In this document: piece after piece, positions 31,335 through 41,780 of the stretch
Position numbering within the stretch: the stretch's first letter is position 1
Layout of the letters: every line of letters begins with the position of its first letter
Notes under the pieces: model-generated
What the model saw: the letters and a program-made list of their open reading frames with translations, nothing else
Database searches by the model: none
What the model was told of the DNA's origin: nothing
From: Macrosoma leucophasiata
Lineage: Eukaryota; Arthropoda; Insecta; Lepidoptera; Hedylidae
Assembly (NCBI GenBank): GCA_036365455.1
Contig: JAWQUS010000002.1
Location: forward strand, 3,534,001-3,598,000
DNA length: 64,000 bases
Direction: 5' to 3'
Position numbers and translations under genes: made by a program

Positions 31335-31540
31335 TGTTCATCATCCCCGTAATTCCCGAATGGATAGATGGTAGAAGTAAATGCATGAATACAAGCATAC
31401 ACGCAAATACCCTCGATTCACCGGTTTCGGAAAACGGAAACTCCGAGCTAACTAGCGCTAGCTGGGAGCGCCCTGGTCCGGAGATTGAACCTCAGCGTAG
31501 CAAAAGAGCCTTCCTATTAAAAGACTACTGAGGCAGTAAA
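31335..31540 (-). mobile_element. SINE-A, degraded
   Basis: 3' tip CCCCGTAATTCCCGAATGG and head remnant CTACTGAGGCAGT remain; the middle is deleted. Confidence 0.65.
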
Positions 31541-31574
31541 TTAAGTAACTTAAATGTGTACAACAGTGTTATGC

Positions 31575-31640
31575 GACACTAGAGGAGAATTTAACTGCCT
31601 CAGGTTGCTACCTGAGGCAGTTAAATTCTCCTCTAGTGTC
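31575..31640. repeat. perfect 31-bp hairpin, 4-nt loop
   Basis: Arms 31575-31605 and 31610-31640, loop TGCT. The arm spans flanking DNA plus the first bases of SINE-A (CTGCCTCAGG). Confidence 0.95.
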
Positions 31641-31687
31641 CAGCGTAGTAGTAGTGGCCTGCGTAGTAGCGTAGTAGTAGTAGCGTA

Positions 31688-31733
31688 TCCAGCGTAGTAG
31701 TAGTGGCCTGCTGGCCACTACTACTACGCTGGA
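31688..31733. repeat. perfect 21-bp hairpin, 4-nt loop
   Basis: Arms 31688-31708 and 31713-31733, loop TGCT again. The right arm is the native anticodon-side sequence of SINE-A. Confidence 0.95.
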
Positions 31734-31999
31734 TGTGCTGGGTTCGATTCCCGGATCGGGGGCTATCAGAGTTAACGGTTTAAAATCCTTTATCTCTGGT
31801 TCTATTGGGATTTTCCCATTTTCTGGAAAGTTTCTCAGTACCTCGTAGTTTTGTAATGTGCCCGGAGATGGCAACAGGCTCGCCACCTGTTACATGGACC
31901 AAAAACGTAACCGGCGAATCGTGAGTGTTTGCATGTATGCTTGAATGTATGCATTTGCCTCTGCCTATCCCTTCGGGGATTACAGGCGTGAAGTTACGT

Positions 32000-32100
32000 A
32001 GAGGAGAATATACGAGTACCATAATCGCCTCGCTTGGCATGCAGATTGGCGATTGCAATGGTAGTTTTATCACGGGAAGCTGCTACCGATCCTACGTTTT
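32000..32100 (-). mobile_element. RTE subfamily-G fragment
   Basis: CGCTTGGCATGCAGATTGGC with the flanking GAGAATAT and GGAAGCTGCTACC blocks. Confidence 0.5.
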
Positions 32101-32126
32101 TGTACCTATTTACTTTAGTCAGAAGC

Positions 32127-32476
32127 GAAGCGCGCATGGCTCCGCGGCTTGTGTAGATCAAAAGCGATCTACTCGGTTAAGCACTACGGGCGCGGTCAAG
32201 TGTGATGGGTGACCGCAAGTGGCAAATTAAATGCGCGTTTCCGTGCTTATGCCGTCGATTCCGGTTGCTATCGATGGATAGCAGTCGTTAAACCTTGTCG
32301 GAGGCCTTATGGGCGGTTTGAAAACATCCGACAGCGGGTTGGCCACTAACCCACCCACCTCCACCAATCCGCATTGGAGCAGCGTGGTGGAGTAAGAGCT
32401 CCAGGCCTCCCCCCAAAAAGGGTAGAGACTCGTGCCCAGCGGGACGTATAATTATTACCATTATTATTATTATTAT
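32127..32476 (+). mobile_element. SINE-5S, full length, plus-strand sense
   Basis: The best copy for reading the head. GAAGCGCGCATGGC starts at 32127. Positions 32166-32216 contain GGTTAAGC, ACGGGCGCGGT and GATGGGTGACCGC, corresponding in order and spacing to box A, the intermediate element and box C of 5S rRNA genes. The body runs through TGCTATCGATGGATAGCAG to GCCCAGCGGGACGTATAAT and an (ATT)n tail. Confidence 0.9.
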
Positions 32477-32479
32477 GTC

Positions 32480-33262
32480 TCTCGTCAGCACGGGGTCCAA
32501 TTTGAACCCCGGACCTTTGTCAGGCTTGCGCGGGGACATGGGGGGTCCAACACGTAGAGGCCCTTTCGAGAATTTTGATCTACTTTGTAATGGGTTATAT
32601 TCGGCGGGACCTCTCTCTGACTGCATCAATAGTTAATACAGACACAGACAGACCCCGCAGAATATAATGGGACTATTGTAATGAAAAGTGATTTGCCAAA
32701 CTTTGGGCTATGTGGGTGAACTGGGGGGACTAGCTGGCTGGGCCTATGGAGTGAGATCCGGCACCTGCCTATATTCAACATCTCACATTATCGAATCCTA
32801 CTTTAGGCAGGTGGTGACTCGCCTCTCCTTGGTGGGCCCCCCAAACAGCCAACCCGATGGTCGACAGGGGGCAACACTGTTGAGAGAGGCTGGGGGTGTC
32901 GAGAGGTGTGGCCCCGGTTTCACCATCACGAGCGAGTAATCTCGAGCTCGGAGCGGGCTTCCCCGCTATTATGCCTTTAGACACTTCCACCCCCGAGTGT
33001 ATGGCTCATTCAGAAATTTAGACAACAGCCTATTATCTAAATTTCTGCAAATGCCATACCTCTAGCGCCCCACTCTGACCGGCCAATGAAGGCAAGCCAG
33101 AGGTGAGAGACCTGATGCTCTGTCCGGCCGTACCTCTGTGTGGCGGACGAGGCGGAGCCCAGTTCTCTCGGAGGAACTCGAGATGATGGTAGGGGGTGGT
33201 GTCGCTACTCACTAACAGCTCGCCACAAGCTGCTCTGCCCCCTTATTATTATTATTATTATT
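32480..33262. other. GC-rich block without ORF, ending in (TTA)n
   Basis: Markedly more GC-rich than its neighbours. Bounded by the SINE-5S (ATT)n tail on the left and (TTA)n at 33243-33265 on the right. A 12-bp inverted pair, CAGAAATTTAGA / TCTAAATTTCTG, lies near 33010-33047. Probably a transposon UTR or 3' region; no family recognised. Confidence 0.45.
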
Positions 33263-33267
33263 ATTAT

Positions 33268-33470
33268 ACTAGCTGTCCCGACAAACTTCGTATCGCCCTA
33301 GAAAATACAAAAAAAAAAATGTCCAAAAATGTTATGAAAAATAGATGTTAGCCGATTCTCAGACCTACTGAATATGCATGCAAAATTTAGTTAAAATCAG
33401 GTAAAGCCGTTTCGGAGGAGTACGAAGACATACATTGTGACACGAGAATTTTATATATAAGATTTTAGTC
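33268..33470 (-). mobile_element. Helitron-like element
   Basis: ACTAGCTGTCCCGACAAACT at the left (CTAG terminus complement) and TATATATAAGATTTTA at the right. Preceded by the (TTA)n tract. Confidence 0.65.
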
Positions 33471-33582
33471 ATGGAATAAGTGTTACTGGGATACCTACAC
33501 TGAATGGAATAGGTTCCCAGTGGCATCAATTAAGCCGAGGTAAGCTCAATGAATATGAATAACCTATTATACCATCCATAAC

Positions 33583-33739
33583 ATATGGTCCCGTAATAAC
33601 TCATTACAGAGACATATCAACTAAGGTCTAAGGGGTGGCAACGCATCTGCATTTTGACCTCTGGTCTTTGTGTGTATGTCTGTGTAAACTGAATGTGAAC
33701 TGCATGCTTGTTTGCCATTTTTATTACATAAAAAAAAAC
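33583..33739 (+). mobile_element. SINE-B 3' half, diverged
   Basis: GGTGGCAACGCATCTGCATT to TTATTACATAAAAAAAA. Confidence 0.8.
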
Positions 33740-34673
33740 GATTATAAATATACCGTGAACGTATGGATGATTAAATATATTTGCATCGATGCATGTTTAA
33801 ATATTACGAACACGCAAACATACCGATGCTTACTCTTCCATTAAATAAATAGAAAATAACCAAAATTCAGCGAAATATTCAATTTGGAAAATATTTGCAA
33901 CATTCCATTATGTGATCCAGAATCGAACAATATATCCCTCGCAAAACGTCATAGCAAATAAAGAACATGTGTTGCGGTGATTTTTAAAACATTTTGGCGT
34001 CGCCTCTAGGACAATTTCGGTGCATATTTTATTGGTAACGTACGCTCGGATCATGTTCGGTGGAATATTTTTAGCAAAGGTGGTATTAGGGATGGCGATA
34101 TTCGGTTGCAGATATTGTATTGGTTGAATACCTATATTGGTGAAACGTATATTGAGAAAAGTAAGAATGCTGGAATATATGAGTCGCCATTCTATTTTTT
34201 TTTTTAATAAATAAGTTAGTTTGCCACTTGTACGCGATAAGTACTTATCTCGTTGTATTAATTTGCTTACTAAATATAATATTAAAAATAATATTAAAGG
34301 AATTGTAGTTTTTAATTTATTGTAAGTTGTAAAAGAACAAACTCAAAAGTTCCTCCTCTTCATTTATTGGGATCAACGCGAGTGAAACAGCAGCAAATTG
34401 TAAGTTAATACTGAACAGATTTTTTGTAGCAACCCTAAATGCGATCGGTATTACACGGATGTTCGTTTTATTCGCGTTGTGATTAATGTTGTGTAACTTT
34501 AGAATTTATTAATTTCCGTTAAAAAAATATGTATATGTTACCTTTGTGAAACACGAATCTGTACAAAACATTAATTAAGTTTGGATCTAGGGTTGAAATT
34601 AAATAAAACATGAACATATAGTTACGGAATACTTTTGATAGAGTATCACTTATCGCTCGGAAGTGAAGTTACT
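33740..34673. other. no recognised feature
   Basis: Over 900 bp, AT-rich, with no supported ORF or repeat family. Confidence 0.5.
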
Positions 34674-34862
34674 TTTTTTAATGACATGAAGTGGCAACCA
34701 AACGTACAATTCACATTGATGGCAAGTAAAACTGTAAAACTGTAAAAAAGTAAAACTGTAGCCTATAAACATTTACATGAAACAGAGATTTCAAAAACGA
34801 TGCATTGCGACTCCTGAGGACTAAGGTATTATGTCTCTGTGCCGGATAACAGACCCGTACAT
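34674..34862 (-). mobile_element. SINE-B, diverged
   Basis: ATGACATGAAGTGGCAACCA to CGGATAACAGACCCGTAC. A small GTAAAACTGTAAAA tandem repeat sits inside at 34726-34757. Confidence 0.7.
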
Positions 34863-35047
34863 TTAAAACATTATCATTTAATATTGTAGGTATTCCTCGA
34901 GGGGATATGCAGAGGTAGATGCTACGCTTGTAGTTGAGGTGTAAGCTGCAGATATATGCAATTTCTCAAATTTCTCAAGATTTCATACTTAAGTAATAAT
35001 CTTTACTTAAGTAATACTTGAGTAATCATACTTTGTCACCTGTAATG

Positions 35048-35355
35048 TAACTTCACGCCTGTAATCCCCGAAGGGGTAGGCAGAGGTAAATGCATGCATT
35101 CAAGCATACATGCAAACACCCACGATTCGCCGGTTACGTTTTGGCCCATGTAACAGGTGGCGAGCCTGTTGACATCTCCGGGCACATTACCAAACTTTGA
35201 GGTACTGGGAAATTTCCAGAAAATGGAAAAATCCCAATAGAACCAGAGATAAAGGCTTTTTCACCATTATCTCTGATAACCCCCTACCCGGGAATCGAAC
35301 CCAGGACCTCAGCGTAGTAGTAGTGGCCTGCTACCACTAGGCTACCGAGGCAATT
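35048..35355 (-). mobile_element. SINE-A, complete, with target duplication
   Basis: ACCTGTAATG at 35038-35047 and 35356-35365 is a 10-bp target duplication. Almost identical to 19630-19939, including the shared GAGATAAAGGCTTTTTCACC variant, so both come from one young subfamily. Confidence 0.93.
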
Positions 35356-35579
35356 ACCTGTAATGGTTGGCACTTTATGTAACGAAGATGGCATATAAGC
35401 GTAAGCGTAACAATATATTATGCTTAAATGTCTAATTCAATTATAGAAAGCGATGGTTTCAACTAAACTGAGTAATGGACGCTGCTGTCCATCTCGCGCT
35501 ACTGTTCTTACTGCCGCTTATTGCAATGGTTTGACCACCATTAAGCACACATTTTAGTGTTGAATCATATTTTTTTAAC

Positions 35580-35615
35580 TTCCTCAATAATTTTATTTTA
35601 AAGAAAAATGGAAAG

Positions 35616-35653
<38 letters not shown>

Positions 35654-36865
35654 CTGAAAAAAGTCTATTATATCGGTTGCCTAACTAGCATAGTTGGTAA
35701 TAGATGGCGCTACTGCTACCATAAAGCAATGCAATAGATGTGAAGGAAAGATTTGACAAATCGGGCAGGGCTTCAGTAGCTCAATTGGAAGAGCGGCTGG
35801 ACTAGATTCCCAGTAGGTCGCGAGTTCGAGCCTCGCCTGAAGTCAAATTTTTCTTTCCATTTTTCTTTAAAATAAAATATATTTCACAAGCATGTGTTAA
35901 TGCGAAATAATATAAAACAATTATTAAGGGTAAAAGCGACTTCTTTACGATATTCAATAAACTGAAAAAAGTCTATTATATCGGTTGCCTAACTAGCATA
36001 GTTGGTAATAGATGGCGCTACTGCTACCATAAAGCAATGCAATAGATGTGAAGGAAAGATTTGACAAATCGGGCAGGGCTTCAGTAGCTCAATTGGAAGA
36101 GCGGCTGGACTAGATTCCCAGTAGGTCGCGAGTTCGAGCCTCGCCTGAAGTCAAATTTTTCTTTCCATTTTTCTTTAAAATAAAATATATTTCACAAGCA
36201 TGTGTTAATGCGAAATAATATAAAACAATTATTAAGGGTAAAAGCGACTTCTTTACGATATTCAATAAACTGAAAAAAGTCTATTATATCGGTTGCCTAA
36301 CTAGCATAGTTGGTAATAGATGGCGCTACTGCTACCATAAAGCAATGCAATAGATGTGAAGGAAAGATTTGACAAATCGGGCAGGGCTTCAGTAGCTCAA
36401 TTGGAAGAGCGGCTGGACTAGATTCCCAGTAGGTCGCGAGTTCGAGCCTCGCCTGAAGTCAAATTTTTCTTTCCATTTTTCTTTAAAATAAAATATATTT
36501 CACAAGCATGTGTTAATGCGAAATAATATAAAACAATTATTAAGGGTAAAAGCGACTTCTTTACGATATTCAATAAACTGAAAAAAGTCTATTATATCGG
36601 TTGCCTAACTAGCATAGTTGGTAATAGATGGCGCTACTGCTACCATAAAGCAATGCAATAGATGTGAAGGAAAGATTTGACAAATCGGGCAGGGCTTCAG
36701 TAGCTCAATTGGAAGAGCGGCTGGACTAGATTCCCAGTAGGTCGCGAGTTCGAGCCTCGCCTGAAGTCAAAATTTTTCTTTCCATTTTTCTTTAAAATAA
36801 AATATATTTCACAAGCATGTGTTAATGCGAAATAATATAAAACAATTCCTCAATAATAATTTTAT
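35580..36865 (+). repeat. tandem array of four 308-bp tRNA-like SINE-C2 units
   Basis: Units begin with ACTGAAAAAAGTC at 35653, 35961, 36269 and 36577: an exact 308-bp period. The last unit ends at 36846 without the 38-bp linker (AAGGGTAAAAGCGACTTC region) that joins the others. By eye the only change is one extra A in unit 4 after the tRNA-like core. The array is preceded by an inverted fragment of the element's own 3' flank (AAAGAAAAATGGAAAGAAAA) and a T run of about 33 nt (35619-35650). TTCCTCAATAATTTTAT at about 35579 and TTCCTCAATAATAATTTTAT at about 36845 look like a target duplication around the whole array. Confidence 0.93.
35769..35844 (+). other. tRNA-like core of array unit 1 (also 36077, 36385, 36693)
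   Basis: 76 nt folding as a cloverleaf: a 7-bp acceptor stem (GGCTTCA/TGAAGTC with one G-T), a D arm (GCTC/GAGC) and a T arm GCGAG-TTCGAGC-CTCGC. The anticodon stem (GCTGG/CCAGT) closes a 9-nt loop, ACTAGATTC, instead of 7, so a working tRNA is unlikely. Box A (TAGCTCAATTGG) and box B (GAGTTCGAGCC) of a type-2 pol III promoter look intact. The three other cores, at 36077-36152, 36385-36460 and 36693-36768, appear identical. Confidence 0.8.
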
Positions 36866-37630
36866 CTAAAAAGCCAATCCTACATTTTTGTAAGAAGTGT
36901 GATCACTTTACCACTCATCCTTTAGTTATACTGCATTTAACAAACAAATAACGCTAAGAGTGCTAAATACTATTCTGATTGGTAAAAAAAATATAGAAAG
37001 AAGAAAATAGAAGACTGTACGTGTGCATTTCACTAAACTTCTTCTAAACGACTGGACCGATTTGAATGATTTTACTTGGTTATATTTGGGTGGCGCCGTC
37101 GATGTCAGGCGCCAGTTGGTATCTAGGTATCATGTAGGACAACGTCTGTTAAAGGTATATTTTTAAAGCTCAAACAAAAACACAGTAAACACATCACGAT
37201 AACATCGAAAATTTCACTCCAAACAATATAATTAACCAGAATGCAATTTTCAACGTAGCCTGACAAATCATGGGGCACTTTCATAAAATAATTTTGCATA
37301 ACTGGAGAAATCTCTCCAACGAACATTTTGACACGTACCAGGTGCGCCCGGTTTATGTTTTATCCGGACCAGACAATGTTTGAGGTGAGAAATTGAGTTA
37401 ATGTAGCGAGATCAAGCGATGTAAATGTATTTCTAGTTTCGGTTATGTATTGGGCCATATTTGAGAACAGGCCTTTTTGGTTTTATTATGTCGTTAAAAT
37501 GCGAATTACCTACCATTGCTATCCTGATTTATTAAAAAATAAAAATAGCATTTGACGCTTGCAAGAACAAAGGTAGTTTTTCGCTCTATTCTTCCCATCT
37601 ATCACCTTATTAGATACGTATACATATTCT
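36866..37630. other. mostly unrecognised, Helitron-like scrap
   Basis: AACGACTGGACCGATTTGAA at about 37047 resembles the inside of Helitron-like elements. The minus frame at 37123-37326 has no recognised domain. Confidence 0.45.
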
Positions 37631-37815
37631 GACGACCTTGTTGGTCCAGCGGTGTGAGTTGACCGTTTGATTCGAAGGGTCGTGGGTTCGATCCCCGCAC
37701 CGGGACAAATATTTGTATGGCCTACAGATATTGGTTTCGGGTCTGAGTGTATGTGTTGTTTGTATACAACGGCACCCACGACACAGGTTTATACCTACTG
37801 TGTAAGCGTATTTTT
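37631..37815 (+). mobile_element. SINE-D, complete
   Basis: Head GACGACCTTGTTGGTCCAGC, box B GGGTTCGATCCCC at 37684, then ATTTGTATGGCCTACAGATA, and ACGACACAGGTTTATACC to the GTGTAAGCGTATTTTT end. Confidence 0.9.
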
Positions 37816-37929
37816 AAATTATTTTATTATTATTTAATAATAAAATAATAAAATTATAAAAAACACTCTTATCTATTATATATATCTCTCTATTACTATT
37901 TTTTTTTAATATAAAAATATTGATTTCTA

Positions 37930-38745
37930 TAATAATCTTTCTACGCTAGTAAGAACCCCTCGCTACTCGAAGGTTAAGGCCTCTTCTAGTGATTTCCAAG
38001 TATGCCTATTCTTAGTTGTACTCATCCACTCTTTACTAGCCACCTGAATTATATCATCTGCCCATCGGACAGTAGGTCTGCCCCTTGTTGAAGATGTAAG
38101 TACATGTGTCCATCGATCGTCTGTCAGCCGAGCGATGTGACCCGCTAACGCCACTTTAATTTTTTACTGTGACATAGAGCATCAGTAACATTTGTCTTTT
38201 TTCTGATAATGGTATGGGAGATCTTTTGAATTTTTTTAATTTTTAAAATACTTCTCTCCATACTCCATCGACATGTTTTAATTTTTCTTTTATTACGATA
38301 TGTGAACTTCCAGGTTTGGCTAGCGTAAGTTAATGAAGGGAGTATATAGGTATTCAAGACATTCTGTTCTATGTTAATCGACATATCGCTTTTTAAGACT
38401 TATTTTAATCCCCAAAACTTTTTCCAAGCATTGGAAACTCTTCTTTTTATTTCATATTCATTACTTTGTTTTGCAAATGAAATTTGTTTGCCCAGGTAGA
38501 TAAAATTGTCGACGTACTCAAGTTCTGCATTATCTAGGTATACTTTATTTTTGGTGTTATTTGTCAGAATATTGGTTTTACTACGGTTTATTACCAAGCC
38601 GACCTGTTGACTTTCTGCGTGTAGAGCGTTTATAATTGCCTGTAACTCTCTTGTAGTTTCAGACAGGGTCCAAGTGTTAACATTGTACAAAATTATGTCA
38701 TTTTCAAATGATATAAGGGTGAATTTCTCAACCATAAATTTTAGA
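37930..38745 (-). pseudogene. RTE-type LINE ORF remnant, frameshifted
   Basis: Three minus-strand pieces in order: 38735-38400 (FENDIILYN where the RT FADD box should be, then NFIYLGKQISF and EIKRRVSNAW), 38384-38145 (ILPSLTYASQTW, RWSMERSILKI) and 38154-37963 (AGHIARLTDDRW, GRPTVRWADDI). The order is that of the RT palm end to C-terminus in RTE-clade polyproteins. The catalytic FADD is altered to FEND and frame changes separate the pieces, so it is inactive. A different subfamily from 14156 and 25985. Confidence 0.8.
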
Positions 38746-40530
38746 CGGCGTTGCTGAAAATCGTATCTTAAACTATTTATGTAAAACAGTTTATTTTGTT
38801 AGGAAAATACGTAGACTTATATTTCTTGATGAGGCTATCAATATTTTTGTAGAAAACATTTCGGAAATTAGAGAAAAAACAAAATGTTTCCCCTGTTTCT
38901 GAGTTTGGTGGCGGGTCCACAATCTGTTTTTATTGTATTAACCACCTTTTAAGTAAACTACCCTGGTTTACCAGAAATAACTAATGTTATTTCTATTTTG
39001 CGTTAGTTATTCTATTCGATGACAATTTTATTATTATATTTTAGTGCAATACTTTATTCTAGAGGGAATCAAAAAGGGCTGTCCGCGCAATATCTAAAAT
39101 TTTGGTGGGAATAATAAAATCATTAATTCGCTCGTACACAATACATCCTTATGGATGACATTTCCACCATTCTCTTCGTTTAGTAGGATGCTCATGGGGA
39201 ACAATGACAGTTTCGTGGTATCCTGTTGTTATTTCCCGTCAAAAACGAAAGTAAGTCATTTCAAAGTAATCGGACAAAAAAAGTGCAATATTGGTGTGAT
39301 GTTTTAAATCGTTCCTTTTAAGAGTATGTGTTTTAATACATATTTATTATATAAAGGTTTGGTATCATTTCAAAATGACACATGTATAATTATTGTATGT
39401 TTAGTGATATGTTTTTAAATAAATATTTTATACAAGTTTCTAATTTTGGTGGTCCAATTTTGGTGATTTTGGTGGTGTTTTACGTATGACAAGAATTGTT
39501 TTGCTACACCATAATTGTTAATATTTCTGCATGCTAGGAAAAAGTCGAAGTTAGCACACGCGGAGTACTTGGAGAGGATAAGGGTTGCAGAAAAGAGGAG
39601 AAAAGGATAAAAATTGGTATTTTTTTTTTCAAACTAGAAAATTTGCGAAAATAAGGAAATGAAAGTAAATAAACATTTTAATAAAATGTTAATTAACTAA
39701 AATTATGAGGATTTATTGAATAATTAAAATGACGTTGTATTAAAACAATTTTGTTGCCATATTTACTTACTTTGAAGTCAGGTATCAATTTTGGTGTCTA
39801 ACAAATTCCGGTGTTGACAATATATTAGAAATTTTTAGTATTTAATAGATTTCTCTTACATTTTTTATAACTCAATAGGTATTTCTTGAAAATAAATAAA
39901 AAGAATTATTGATAAATTCAAAAACAAAAATTTCCACCTAAATTAGGCAAAAAATCGTAGTATTTGAAATTCACTCATAAATAATTTGAAATTAGGGCAT
40001 TTTTTGAATTGCCAGTAATTGAAGTATGTATTAGAATGATCAAGTAAAAGTTGGGTTAGATTGCTAATTGTTAACTATATTACAAAACGTACTGTAATGT
40101 AATGTAGTGGGTTAACCAGTAACGATTTTGCGGGCCGAAAATTACCCATATCCTTCCTGAATTTACCTATTTAAACAAAAAGATTATCATCTTTTATCAA
40201 GCAAATGTATAAGATAAAACTTCAAAATAAAGACAGTGTTTTAAAGGTCGCAACATTTTTCTTAAATTACGAAAATTTAAATAAACCCACCCTCCGACTA
40301 TAAATTTTGATCCCCCACAACACCAATTTTGTTGCGGACATATCTTGAAATCGAAATAGGGGTGTTTTAGTTAACAGCAAACATTTCAGCCGGATCTTAT
40401 TTTGCATCATATTTATATTTTTTAGTGATACCATTTATTGGGCATTTGTAGGAGAATGAACTTAAATATTTTACTTCCGTAGTTTTCTCATTCTTGAGCA
40501 AATGTTACGAAGTCAAAACTAGCCGGTTGT
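38746..40530. other. 1.8 kb AT-rich, unrecognised, with TTTTGGTG motifs
   Basis: No ORF of note. The octamer TTTTGGTG recurs at about 39097, 39442, 39455, 39465 and 39789, with a variant near 40325. Confidence 0.4.
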
Positions 40531-40561
40531 CTCTTTTGTAGGCTCGATGTGCTGGTTACTG

Positions 40562-40755
40562 TACGTTATCAAACTCAAACTCAAAAATTCATTTAATCAC
40601 TTGGAAATAATAGAATTTGCTTGTGATAGGTCAAATTACAAATATAAAATTAAAGCGAATAACAACTGCTACGTTGATTAATATGTCAAAGTAAATAAAT
40701 TAATAAAAATACTTAATAATAAAAATAGGTATAAACAGAATGTTCCATACTCTCT
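40562..40755 (-). mobile_element. CR1-like LINE 3' UTR fragment
   Basis: (AAACTC)n at 40570-40584 is the tail complement; AATATAAAATTAAAGCGAAT matches the 3' UTRs of the LINEs at 43505 and 47885. TTATC on both sides may be a target duplication. Confidence 0.65.
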
Positions 40756-41475
40756 TTTATCGAGTCTTGACGCTAAGGGTGAGATTTACAGACCGCACTA
40801 CGACTTTACTTTGAGCAAAGTACGCTTAGAACTTTCAAAACTCATACTTTACTGACAGTTATTAGCATACAGTACTCAACTTCGAGACTTCGGCTTATTT
40901 TGGGTCTGTAGAGCGTTATCTATTTCGCATCTCACCTACTTGACGTTTGTCGACCATTTTGATCAAGTTTTGACCAATACCGGACTATCATCATATTCTC
41001 TTCTCCGAGTCTCTTTCGTAAGCTCGATGTGCAATATTTTTTGCTGGTTACTGTACGTTATCGCGTCTTGACGCTAAGGATCATAGCTCACTACAGCCAC
41101 CCGGCACCCGACCAGCGCCCGACCGCCTCGAGTATTCTATGCTCATTACATCAACTCCGCTCCGTGTGCACGCTCGGACGGCAAGTGGACCATTCGCTTT
41201 CCTTGCGTTGACTTTGCATTACCAACGTGCTGCTCCCAAGTGGACCGCGCGCCGTCCACAAGTGGTTTACAAGTAACATAAAAGGTAAACGATGCGCATT
41301 TACGCGTGGACAACGAGTGGACGCCGTAAAACCCTCGTTTGTTCGGCTCCCTGGTCGGGTGCCGGGTGGCTTCAGTGAGCTATGACCCTAAGGGTGAGAT
41401 TCACAGACCGCACTACGACTTTACTTTGAGCAAAGTATGCTTAGAACTTTCAAAACTCATACTTTACTGACAGTC
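40756..41475. repeat. duplicated unknown segment (two copies)
   Basis: 40756-40865 and 41062-41079 plus 41386-41475 are direct copies (GACCGCACTACGACTTTACT shared). CTGGTTACTGTACGTTATC is also in both at 40548 and 41043. The second copy holds a MITE, the first does not. Confidence 0.8.
41081..41385. mobile_element. 305-bp MITE with GC-rich TIRs
   Basis: TCATAGCTCACT then GCCACCCGGCACCCGACCAG at the left, inverted at the right. Flanks CGCTAAGG (41072-41079) and CCCTAAGG (41386-41393) make an 8-bp target duplication with one change, hAT-like. The empty site is visible at about 40773. Confidence 0.88.
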
Positions 41476-41515
41476 ATATGCTCTTTAAATTACTCTGTCA
41501 CATGTCTTTCATACT

Positions 41516-41625
41516 GAAGACGAAGATAGATTGAAAGAACCTCCCAATTAAGGCTCGTATAGGCTTTGATCGTTATAATAAGAGCCATTTACGTTTACTC
41601 AAATGGAAATTTGTACTTCTATTGT
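41516..41625. repeat. unknown repeat, copy 1 (copy 2 at 42450-42560)
   Basis: GAACCTCCCAATTAAGGCT and the flanking ~100 bp are shared in direct orientation with 42450-42560. Family unknown. Confidence 0.75.
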
Positions 41626-41780
41626 AACGTATCTGTTGGCCTTCGACAGTACATAGAGTGATATAATATAGTGATGTAAATAGACCATAGACGAGTGATA
41701 CATAAAGTTCTCACTTTGAAATACGTACGCGAACGACAGCTTGCTGTATATCGATATAATGTATGTATAGATTTATCGCA

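Larger units (their letters stand above)
31570..32000 (+). mobile_element. SINE-A with two foldbacks in its tRNA-like head
   Basis: The body from GGGTTCGATTCCCGG (31739) to GGCGTGAAGTTACG (31987-32000) is normal. The head is scrambled by two perfect palindromes, 31575-31640 and 31688-31733, with simple GTAGTAGC repeats between them. Confidence 0.88.

Noticed and set aside
32166..32216. Genuine 5S rRNA gene
   Set aside because: Only about 50 nt around the internal promoter match; the 5' and 3' parts of 5S rRNA are absent and the segment recurs inside a mobile element with target duplications.
35769..35844. Functional tRNA gene
   Set aside because: The anticodon loop is 9 nt and the core is embedded in SINE-C flanks found at other loci.
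35653..36846. CRISPR array
   Set aside because: Repeats are 308 bp and nearly identical throughout, with no short repeat/variable spacer pattern and no cas genes; this is a tandem SINE array in a eukaryote.
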